Part shown: positions 1-5,642 of the stretch, in pieces | How positions within the stretch are numbered: the first letter of the stretch is position 1 | How the letters are laid out: every line of letters begins with the position of its first letter | Source: QWPN01 sp044360305 | GTDB lineage: Bacteria > Planctomycetota > Planctomycetia > Pirellulales > UBA1268 | DNA length: 5,642 nucleotides | Direction: 5' to 3' | Assembly: GCA_044360305.1 (NCBI GenBank) | Contig: JBIKKQ010000204.1 | Location: forward strand, 1-5,642 | Made by a program: the position numbers and the translations under genes | The notes under the pieces: generated by a model | Database searches by the model: none | Seen by the model: the letters and a program-made list of their open reading frames with translations, nothing else | What the model was told of the DNA's origin: nothing

Positions 1-137
1 CCGTCGGTCGCGCACGCATGGAGATGCACGTGGTGATTGAGAGCCGATCCGAAGCGGTGCAGAAAGGAGACGGCGCCGAGTCGCGGGCGAGCTACGCTCG
101 GCCGGTCGCCGGCACGGGTCGGGCCCGAGCCGCTTCG
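1..137 (-). pseudogene. IS91-family (Y2/HUH) transposase fragment, 5'-truncated, runs off the window
   Basis: Reading the minus strand from base 137 down to base 1 gives an open frame. It contains the IS91/IS801-type transposase signature RLGAVSF, then FLHRFGSALN, then HHVHLHACATDG. The histidine cluster (bases 18-35) is the HUH metal-binding motif of rolling-circle Y2 transposases. The catalytic tyrosines would lie further 3', outside the window. The frame is closed by an in-frame TGA at 138-140, no plausible start codon precedes the homology, and the N-terminal zinc-binding domain usual in this family is absent. What is visible is therefore a 5'-truncated remnant, or a copy with a frameshift upstream. 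Homology is convincing for about bases 1-90; the stretch at 90-137 is in frame but less typical. It points the same way as the operon and begins 77 bases after the DUF1552 stop. Family assignment is from motif recognition only. Confidence 0.85.
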
Positions 138-213
138 TCATGCCGCCGAGTGTAGCAGGCGGACACCTCTCCGCCCGCCCCACCTGCCCGGGCTGGCGAG
201 CCGTTACGGTCTG

Positions 214-354
214 CTAGGCGAGAATCTCCGCCAGCGGACCTTCCTGATCCTTGGCGGGCATCTCCGGATCGAGATCGCCGAACTTGTCCCGCCTGTCGCC
301 CACGGCGTGGAGCAGGGCGAGGTAGAAGTTGCGGATCGTCCGGTTCCCGGCCGT
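214..354. repeat. 141-bp direct repeat, left copy (3' end of intact DUF1552 gene)
   Basis: This segment is the last 46 codons and stop of the DUF1552 gene. It matches 5381-5521 in the same orientation at 139 of 141 positions, with a constant offset of 5167 bases. The differences are 223 A versus 5390 G (synonymous, Ile) and 286 G versus 5453 C (Asp to Glu). Identity stops abruptly at both ends: exactly at the stop codon on one side, and after base 354 on the other. Confidence 0.97.
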
Positions 355-1563
355 GCCGTAGGCGGGGTACTGCAGGAACCGGCCGGCGGTCTTGAGCCGG
401 TTGCCCATGCCGCCGACGAGCACCAGCGGCCACTCGCCGCAGTAGCCGTGATGTCTCTCGCCGGAGTCGCTCATCCAGACGATGAGCGTGTTGTCGAGCA
501 TCGTGCCGTCCCCCTCTTTGATCGAATCGAGACGGCGGGCGAGATCGGCGACCCGCTCGGCGTGATACTTGCGGATCGGAACCGACAGGTGATCGGGACC
601 TTCCTGGTGGCCGATGGCATGGCCGTCGATCTCAACGCCCAACGCCTTCCAGGTGTGGTATGCCCCGATGCCCCCCGCGCCGTCGATCGTGACCGCATTC
701 GTCAGGCCGCCGGCGAGCGCCGCCGCGGCGATGGCACACTGCGACTCGAAGCGGTCGGTGTTCTTGTCGCTCTTGAACTTGTCGGTGGCCGGCTGGTGGG
801 TCTTGAGCCGGTCCTTGACCGTCGTGAGCTTGTCCTGTCGACCGCGGATCTGGTCGAAGGCGTCGAGGTAGGCGTCGAGTTTTTCCCGGTCCATGGCCGG
901 GAGCGACTCGCGAACGCGGCGAACATCGGAACGGATCCAGTCGAGGAGTTTGTTTCGCGAATTGAAGACGCGGGCCGCTTCTCCCTCCGCGACGCTGCCG
1001 AACAACGTCTGGAAGGCGACCTGTGGCTGACAGATCATCGACAGCGGCTTCTTCGGCGCCGACGCAGAGACGCTCGCTGTGAAGACCGAGCCGGCATTGG
1101 GTGGCACGGCGAGGCCGACGACGGGGATGATGTTCGGCGTCACGGCGGCGAAGGCGTGGTCGATCGTCTGCCCGGCCACGCCCTTCCGCCACTGGAAGCA
1201 GCCCAGGCCGCCGAAACCCTTGCCGTGGTCGCCGCCGCCGGCAACCTTGTGCGAGAGTTTCTGGATGATCGCCATCCGGCTCTTGAAGGGGGCGAGCGGC
1301 GCGATCGGGTCCGGCAGTTCGAGATCGGCGAGTTTGAGGTCGATCACATCCGTGTTCTTTGCGGCGAGATCCTGCCCCTTGGGCTGGACGTGATGAGGAT
1401 AGAGACCGTTGGACTCCATGAAGAAGATGATCCGCGGCGGCGCGGCCTGGCCGGCGGCCTGGGCGGCGAGCGAATTGAGGAACGGCTGCAGCACGACGGC
1501 GCCGGCGCCGAGCGTGACGCCCTTGATGACCGCACGACGGTCGATCAGGTCGGGAGTGAGCAT
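214..1563 (-). CDS. DUF1552 (HXXSHH family) secreted protein with Tat signal
   Basis: This 449-residue protein belongs to the DUF1552 family, which is abundant in Planctomycetes and has no established biochemical function. The N-terminus has a twin-arginine signal: D8-R9-R10-A-V-I-K14, a hydrophobic stretch to about residue 34, then an alanine-rich cleavage region, so export is probably by Tat in folded form. The mature part starts with PRIIFFMESNG (43-53), typical of the family. Histidine-rich segments follow around 113 (DHGKGFG), 303 (AYHTWK) and 315-325 (GHAIGHQEGPDH). Near the C-terminus SDSGERHHG (365-373) is followed by the conserved WPLVLVGG strand. The length is normal and the gene looks intact. 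The start is ATG at 1563; an ATG 21 bases upstream in the same frame hits TAA at once. No Shine-Dalgarno is visible, so translation may be coupled to the upstream gene, whose stop is 24 bases away. The last 46 codons are duplicated at 5381-5521. A phosphatase/sulfatase-like fold, by analogy with DUF1501, is speculation. Confidence 0.93.
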   Translation of the reverse strand: MLTPDLIDRRAVIKGVTLGAGAVVLQPFLNSLAAQAAGQAAPPRIIFFMESNGLYPHHVQPKGQDLAAKNTDVIDLKLADLELPDPIAPLAPFKSRMAIIQKLSHKVAGGGDHGKGFGGLGCFQWRKGVAGQTIDHAFAAVTPNIIPVVGLAVPPNAGSVFTASVSASAPKKPLSMICQPQVAFQTLFGSVAEGEAARVFNSRNKLLDWIRSDVRRVRESLPAMDREKLDAYLDAFDQIRGRQDKLTTVKDRLKTHQPATDKFKSDKNTDRFESQCAIAAAALAGGLTNAVTIDGAGGIGAYHTWKALGVEIDGHAIGHQEGPDHLSVPIRKYHAERVADLARRLDSIKEGDGTMLDNTLIVWMSDSGERHHGYCGEWPLVLVGGMGNRLKTAGRFLQYPAYGTAGNRTIRNFYLALLHAVGDRRDKFGDLDPEMPAKDQEGPLAEILA

Positions 1564-1587
1564 CGATTACGGGAAAGCGCGCATGGG

Positions 1588-4500
1588 TCAGCCTGCCTTC
1601 TTGCCAGGGGTTGGGGGTGATCCAGAAGCGGAGGACGGAACCGGGGGCGTTCGGTACAGGAAAGACTCGGACGTCAACAGCGATCCCAGGACCGCCTTGA
1701 AACTCCCGCCGCTTTCCAAGTATACGCGATCCGCGGCCTGGAGGGTTTCGGCGTCTCCAGGGGCCTCGTTGCGGCCGAGAAAGTAGCGGAAGACGTGCCG
1801 AATGAAGACCTGCCGGACCCGGTCGGACCCGGCCAGGCGCCGGAGCATCTCGGGGGCGTCGCGCACGGGGCCGTCGATCGTCGGGTCACCGCTGTGGGCG
1901 ATCATGCCGGTGGTGTCGAATGCGACGGTGCGGAACAGCGGGGGACCCTTGTGCCCGGTCTTGTCCATCGTCTCCTTGTCGACGATCCGTTCGCCCGGCT
2001 GGTCCATGCCGTAATGGTCGGTGAACTCGAACGGCAGGCCGAGGTCGTCCATCCGGTAGTGGCACTTCCAGCACTCGGCCTTGCGGGTCACCGACTGCCG
2101 CTCGCGGAGCGTGCGATGGGGGTCGTCGGGGATCATGGCGGCGGCGTTGATCGGCAGGTCGGGGACCCGGCCGCCGAGGAGCTGCTCGCGGACCCAGCGG
2201 CCGCGCCGGACCGGATCGTTGTGGAAGTTGGTCGACCAGCTCACGAGCCAGCTGGAGTGCATCGGAATCCCGATCCGACCGCCATTCGGCTGCTCGCCAT
2301 GCCGGGGAGGCAGCGGGCGGAAGACGAGGGATCGGCCGCGATCGAGCATGACGTTGTTGCGAATGGCCTCGCCGCCCCCTTCGGAGGCCACGCTCGTCGT
2401 GAGGAGTTCACGGAGCACGTCGCGGTCGCGGGCGAGGATTCGCAGCACCGTGGCGTCCGTCGCGTCCATGAAGGCCCCCGGACTGTAGTGAACGCCGCGG
2501 CGGGTCACGGGATCGGGCAGCGGGTCCTTGAACACCTCGGCGGCGAGGTGATAGCTGAGGAACTCGCGGAAGAACCCGAAGACCCGCGACTTCGGCGTCT
2601 GCGGATCGTCGAGCAGCGCCTTGACCTGACGCGTGACCTCGTCGCGGCTGGCGAGGCCACCCGCGTCCGCGGCATCGACCAGCCCCTTCCGTCGGGATTG
2701 TGACAGCGCGTAGCTGACCGCGAGGGCGACCTCGCGCGGCGCCAGCATCCGCACCCCAGGCCGCACCTCCGGGCCGAGGCCGACCTCGAAGCGGAGCACG
2801 GCCTCGGGCACCATCAGCGGCGCCATCAGGACGGCCTGGCCCGCGATCCGCATGTCGCCATCCCGGCAGACGTCGTCGTAGAGCGCCGACAGCCGCTGCA
2901 TCTCGTCCGCGCTGGGCCGGCGGGCCACGGCCTGGAAAAACTGCTGGCCGATCGCATTCTCGAGTTCCTGACGGGTGGCGCGAACCTGCGGATGCATCAG
3001 CGGCGCGAACACGCCGTTGCCCCGGACGCGGAGTCCGCCCGCGAGGGCCTTCTGCTCCTCGGGGGAGGCCGCCTGGAGTCGGCCCTCGTCGGGCCAGAGC
3101 CGTTCCTTGGCGAGTTCCGGCTTCTCCACGACGTTCACGAGCTGGTGTCTGTGGACCTGCCCGTTCACGATCTGCTCGGCGTTGGTAAGGAGCAGGCTGG
3201 CGGTGCCCTCGTCGGGTGAGTAGAGGGCGGCGAAGTCCTTGAAGCCGCGGTCGAGGTGAAGGCCGAAGGGCTGCTGTCCGCCGCCCCCCTGCATGGCCCC
3301 GACCCACTGGTCGTAGGCCCCCGGCGAGAGCCGCCACAGCCGCGGGGGTGGCGGCACGCTCGGTCCCCGCGGTCCGCCGAAGAGGATCGCGTGCGGAAGC
3401 CGGTTGCCGTCAACGGGTTTTTCGCGGACCGCATACGCGGCCACGGGGCCTGGCAGAGGCGCGTCGAGCAGGCCGCGGATCCAGGCCGACACGCTCGCGA
3501 CGGCCTTGGCGTCGGGCCGGGGCTCGTCGGGCGGCGGCATGTCGCCGGCCTGGAGCCGCTCGAGGATCGAGGCGTAGGCGACACGGCCAGCGACGCTGTC
3601 CTTGGACAGGCGTTCGACGACGAACTCCCCTTCCGGCGAGGCGGCGTCGTGGCAGCCGGCGCAGGTGTCGGCGAGGAACGCGGCCACGAACTTCTCGTCG
3701 ACGGGCGTGACCGGTGCCGGCGCCGGCCGGGGAATCGCCTCCGCCACGATGATCCGGCCCGTGCCGCGGAGCGTGCCGGCGGCGACGGGTGAGAGCGCCT
3801 TCAGGCCGAGCACGGAGACCGCACCGCGATGGGCCGCGAGTGACTTGGCGGCCGTGTCGGAAAGCGTTTCGACGCCGTCCAGAAACAGCCAGTCTCCCGC
3901 GTGCCCGGCCAGCGCCGTGGCCACGGGATCGGGCAGCGCCTCGAGACCGTCGAGCGAGAGGCGGCCGGTCCGCTTGGCCAGCGCGGCGGCGGCCGGCGCG
4001 GCGATCGTCGGCAGGCCGTCGAGCGAGAGCAGACCACCCCTGTGCGCGGCGAGGGCCTCGGCCGTTTCGACGGACATGTCCGTGAGGCCGTCCAACCGCA
4101 GGTCGCCGCGTGTCGCGGCCAGCCCCCGGGCCGCCTCGGCGGACAGCGTCTTGAGTGCCGGCAGGCTGCCGTCCCACGCGGTCGCGTTGCCCAGCGCCGC
4201 CGCGGCCGGCGCGGAGACCGACTTCAGGGCGGGGAAACGGCCGCTCCACTTCCGCCACTTCGTCAGGATCGCGACCGACTCGTCGGAGAGTTCGGTCAGG
4301 CCGTCGAAGTACACACGCGGCTCGAAGTGGTAGTTCTGCTCCTCGACGAGCGCCTTGACGACGTCGTCGGGAATCGTGGTCACGGCGTTGAAATAAACGT
4401 AGCCCTCCCGCTTCATCAGGACCCGGGCGACCTCGGGCGAGATGCGCGGCAGGGCGTTGAAGACCAGGGAGGCGCGGCCGACGTTTCGCGTCGCCATGGC

Positions 4501-5331
4501 GACGATCTTCGCTTCGTCCTCGGAGAGCGTGGTCAAGCGGTTGAAGACGGTCGGCATCCCGTCGGTGGGCGCCAGCACCTTCAGCGCGTCCACCGAAAGA
4601 GACGTCAACTCGGCACCTGTCCGCAGTCTCCCTTGGAATGCTTCGGCGACGTCGGCAGGCAACGATGTGAGCGCGGGGAGCGTGATGCCATGCTGCCGCT
4701 GGGCCAGTGCCACCGCGAGATCCTTCGAGACCGTCGTGAAGCCGGGCAGGACGCCGTCCCAGGCCCGGGCCGCGGCGAGGGCGGCGGCCGCAGCGGGTGT
4801 CAGCGACGACAGTCCGCGGAGCGATACGGGGCTTCGCCTGCCGGCGAGTGCCTTGGCCGCGTCCACCGAGAGCGTTTGCAGCCCGTTGACGGACAGCGAC
4901 TCACCACTGGCATCCTGGCCGCCATGCACGAACAGAGGCTTGACGGCTTCGTCGGAAAGTGACGTGATGCCGTTGAGAGACATGTACCCCCGGTGCTGAG
5001 CCAGGGCGGCCGCAGCGGGGGCGGAGAGGCTCTGCAGCCCATCGAGGAACAGTGGCCCCACGTGCTTCGATAGCGCGGCCGCAACGTCGTCGCCGAGCGT
5101 CGTCAGGCCGGGCAGTTCGAGCCAGCCGTCATGCTTCGCAAGTTCCGTCGCCGCCTCGACCGACAGGCTCGTCAGACGCGGTAGCGACACCCGCCCCGAC
5201 GGATCGCCCGCGAGCGTCCGGGCGTTCTCAACGGACAACGTCGTCAGCGCGGCGGCATCCGGTGCTGCAGCCGACGCCAAGCCGTGGAGGATCGACGCCA
5301 TCACTGCCGCCCACAGGGCCGTTCTTCGCAT
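1588..5331 (-). CDS. Secreted di-haem planctomycete protein: LRR-like repeats + PSCyt1 + DUF1587/1595/1592/1588/1585
   Basis: This 1247-residue exported protein has a Sec signal peptide (1-21; MRRTALWAAV core, ASA cleavage site). Residues 30-533 are about 21 tandem leucine-rich-like repeats, followed by a short proline-rich linker (534-543). A PSCyt1-type cytochrome c region comes next, with C557-AGC-H561 and a probable distal ligand Met598 in DMPPPDEPRP. A DUF1587-like segment (RLWRLSPGAYDQW, about 664-720) is followed by DUF1595 (about 770-825), DUF1592 (about 827-960), and DUF1588 (about 1000-1115) with a second haem site C1087-WKC-H1091 and RMDDLG. DUF1585 (about 1130-1228) ends in the characteristic SESFLYR. 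The start at 5331 is supported by the signal peptide and by GAGGG 6 bases upstream. The gene lies 24 bp before DUF1552, the usual partner family, in an apparent operon. These proteins are thought to be periplasmic redox proteins of unknown substrate. The repeat array is the unusual part. The linker between the DUF1587-like part and DUF1595 is short compared with many relatives. Confidence 0.95.
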   Translation of the reverse strand: MRRTALWAAVMASILHGLASAAAPDAAALTTLSVENARTLAGDPSGRVSLPRLTSLSVEAATELAKHDGWLELPGLTTLGDDVAAALSKHVGPLFLDGLQSLSAPAAAALAQHRGYMSLNGITSLSDEAVKPLFVHGGQDASGESLSVNGLQTLSVDAAKALAGRRSPVSLRGLSSLTPAAAAALAAARAWDGVLPGFTTVSKDLAVALAQRQHGITLPALTSLPADVAEAFQGRLRTGAELTSLSVDALKVLAPTDGMPTVFNRLTTLSEDEAKIVAMATRNVGRASLVFNALPRISPEVARVLMKREGYVYFNAVTTIPDDVVKALVEEQNYHFEPRVYFDGLTELSDESVAILTKWRKWSGRFPALKSVSAPAAAALGNATAWDGSLPALKTLSAEAARGLAATRGDLRLDGLTDMSVETAEALAAHRGGLLSLDGLPTIAAPAAAALAKRTGRLSLDGLEALPDPVATALAGHAGDWLFLDGVETLSDTAAKSLAAHRGAVSVLGLKALSPVAAGTLRGTGRIIVAEAIPRPAPAPVTPVDEKFVAAFLADTCAGCHDAASPEGEFVVERLSKDSVAGRVAYASILERLQAGDMPPPDEPRPDAKAVASVSAWIRGLLDAPLPGPVAAYAVREKPVDGNRLPHAILFGGPRGPSVPPPPRLWRLSPGAYDQWVGAMQGGGGQQPFGLHLDRGFKDFAALYSPDEGTASLLLTNAEQIVNGQVHRHQLVNVVEKPELAKERLWPDEGRLQAASPEEQKALAGGLRVRGNGVFAPLMHPQVRATRQELENAIGQQFFQAVARRPSADEMQRLSALYDDVCRDGDMRIAGQAVLMAPLMVPEAVLRFEVGLGPEVRPGVRMLAPREVALAVSYALSQSRRKGLVDAADAGGLASRDEVTRQVKALLDDPQTPKSRVFGFFREFLSYHLAAEVFKDPLPDPVTRRGVHYSPGAFMDATDATVLRILARDRDVLRELLTTSVASEGGGEAIRNNVMLDRGRSLVFRPLPPRHGEQPNGGRIGIPMHSSWLVSWSTNFHNDPVRRGRWVREQLLGGRVPDLPINAAAMIPDDPHRTLRERQSVTRKAECWKCHYRMDDLGLPFEFTDHYGMDQPGERIVDKETMDKTGHKGPPLFRTVAFDTTGMIAHSGDPTIDGPVRDAPEMLRRLAGSDRVRQVFIRHVFRYFLGRNEAPGDAETLQAADRVYLESGGSFKAVLGSLLTSESFLYRTPPVPSSASGSPPTPGKKAG
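3733..5244 (-). repeat. About 21 tandem leucine-rich-like protein repeats (residues 30-533)
   Basis: This coding repeat array fills the N-terminal 40% of the large protein. The unit is mostly 23-24 residues, with the pattern TxLSxxAAxALA, then a variable HxG turn, then LxLxGL. Unit starts by residue: 30, 54, 77, 100, 123, 152, 175, 199, 222, 243, 267, 295, 318, 346, 370, 394, 417, 441, 464, 488 and 511. Most units are 21-25 residues; those at 123, 267 and 318 are extended to 28-29 by insertions before the second strand. Units 222-369 are the most divergent, and the outer units are alanine-rich and closest to consensus. Alternating helix-like (AAxALA) and strand-like (LxLxGL) segments suggest a solenoid, as in LRR proteins. 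A ligand cannot be inferred. The last unit is degenerate and runs into the proline-rich linker before the first haem site. Confidence 0.88.
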
Positions 5332-5337
5332 CGTTCA

Positions 5338-5342
5338 CCCTC
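5338..5342 (-). promoter_or_regulatory. Ribosome binding site of the LRR-cytochrome gene
   Basis: GAGGG on the minus strand lies 6 bases before the ATG at 5331-5329, a standard Shine-Dalgarno position. It supports this start, as does the signal peptide that begins there. It sits in the 49-bp spacer after the duplicated DUF1552 stop. No convincing promoter was found in that spacer, so transcription may start further upstream. Confidence 0.7.
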
Positions 5343-5380
5343 AATGGCTTGAAGAAACCGGTGCCACCATGGCCGGGAGT

Positions 5381-5521
5381 CTAGGCGAGGATCTCCGCCA
5401 GCGGACCTTCCTGATCCTTGGCGGGCATCTCCGGATCGAGATCGCCGAACTTCTCCCGCCTGTCGCCCACGGCGTGGAGCAGGGCGAGGTAGAAGTTGCG
5501 GATCGTCCGGTTCCCGGCCGT
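5381..5521 (-). pseudogene. DUF1552 3'-end fragment (duplicate of the last 46 codons plus stop)
   Basis: On the minus strand this encodes the DUF1552 C-terminus from TAGNRTIRNFY to GPLAEILA and ends at TAG (5383-5381). It differs from the intact gene by one synonymous change and one Asp-to-Glu change (KFG preceded by E instead of D). Homology stops at 5521. The frame stays open upstream to the window edge, but the residues no longer resemble DUF1552 and no ATG, GTG or TTG start occurs in frame. The rest of the gene is therefore missing here. The fragment lies 49 bp before the LRR-cytochrome start, the position a preceding DUF1552 gene would have in a tandem array of this operon. It could be a remnant of a second operon copy, a recombination scar, or an assembly error. 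Confidence 0.93.
5381..5521. repeat. 141-bp direct repeat, right copy
   Basis: This is the partner of the repeat at 214-354, in the same orientation with 139 of 141 bases identical. The two copies bracket the whole LRR-cytochrome/DUF1552 operon. On the 5380 side the sequence changes immediately after the stop codon; on the 5522 side it changes inside a codon run that continues as DUF1552 in the other copy. Confidence 0.97.
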
Positions 5522-5642
5522 AAGGATAGGTCGGCCAATGGCACTTCGGCAAGCGTCGGCCGAGCGGGGCGGATCATGAGGAGCAACCGCCGGAGCTGAT
5601 CGGACTGGATGCGACCCGATCGTGGAGGTGCCGAAGAGCTTC
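5522..5642. other. Unassigned sequence beyond the duplication breakpoint
   Basis: These 121 bases follow the point where similarity to the DUF1552 gene ends. I read all six frames and found no family motif, no start with a ribosome binding site, and no tRNA-like or terminator-like structure. The minus frame continuing from the DUF1552 fragment is open to the edge but looks non-homologous. It may be the end of a neighbouring gene or mobile element that continues outside the window. Confidence 0.4.

Noticed and set aside
139..168. Promoter-like TACACT followed by ATG (141-139) on the minus strand ahead of the IS91 fragment
   Set aside because: The ATG frame is different from the transposase frame and gives an arginine- and serine-rich sequence without homology; no clear -35 box.
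191..202. Small inverted repeat GGCT/AGCC as a terminator after DUF1552
   Set aside because: The stem is only 4 bp with no U-tract; not enough to call a terminator.
37..1620. 527-codon plus-strand open frame antisense to the DUF1552 gene
   Set aside because: It lies opposite a well-supported gene, has no recognisable domain, is rich in Arg/Gly/Glu/Val as expected for an antisense frame of GC-rich coding DNA, and would cross the IS91 fragment.
1795..2703. 302-codon plus-strand open frame
   Set aside because: It is antisense to the conserved DUF1592/DUF1588/DUF1585 part of the large gene, where the minus frame carries the known motifs. It is a composition-driven shadow.
3901..4962. 353-codon plus-strand open frame with apparent repeats
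   Set aside because: The periodicity comes from the minus-strand LRR-like repeats read in reverse; there is no independent domain or start signal.
3733..5244. Repeated DNA blocks considered as a CRISPR or tandem DNA repeat
   Set aside because: The repeats are diverged at DNA level, vary in length by whole codons and encode a regular protein repeat in frame, so they are coding repeats.
5363..5372. Perfect eukaryotic Kozak-like sequence on the plus strand
   Set aside because: A ten-base coincidence in a bacterial spacer with no plus-strand gene; the surrounding genes are bacterial families.
5301..5552. Minus-strand 83-codon frame spanning the DUF1552 fragment and the start of the large gene
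   Set aside because: It reads the duplicated segment out of its native frame and overlaps the signal-peptide start; the true DUF1552 frame ends at 5381.

Overview
The window is GC-rich bacterial DNA that most likely comes from a planctomycete. The main evidence is a two-gene minus-strand operon of families that are strongly expanded in Planctomycetes. The first gene encodes a large secreted PSCyt1/DUF1587/DUF1595/DUF1592/DUF1588/DUF1585 cytochrome-type protein. The second encodes a Tat-exported DUF1552 protein. No taxonomic marker gene is present, so the assignment rests on these families and on composition.

Layout, read on the minus strand from right to left. Bases 5522-5642 show nothing I recognise. 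Bases 5381-5521 hold an in-frame copy of the last 46 codons plus stop of a DUF1552 gene; it matches 139 of 141 bases of the 3' end of the intact DUF1552 gene in this window. A 49-bp spacer with a good ribosome binding site follows. Next is the 1247-residue gene (5331-1588). It has a Sec signal peptide, about 21 tandem leucine-rich-like repeats of about 23 residues, a first CxxCH haem site (C557), and then the planctomycete domains with a second CxxCH (C1087). After 24 bp comes the intact DUF1552 gene (1563-214). Bases 138-213 hold nothing I can name. Bases 1-137 carry a 5'-truncated piece of an IS91-family (Y2/HUH) transposase on the same strand, running off the left edge.

How the parts may work together: both proteins are predicted to leave the cytoplasm, the cytochrome through Sec (needed for c-haem attachment) and DUF1552 through Tat. 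The tight spacing implies co-expression. The pair is a recurrent planctomycete combination of unknown biochemistry. The repeat array could be a binding surface attached to a di-haem module, but that is inference.

The most notable points are the repeat-cytochrome fusion and the near-identical DUF1552 3' end on both sides of the operon. The junction at 5381 looks like that of a tandem array of the operon. An IS91 remnant lies at the other end. Together these suggest recent duplication or rearrangement of this gene pair, or an assembly artefact that should be excluded first.
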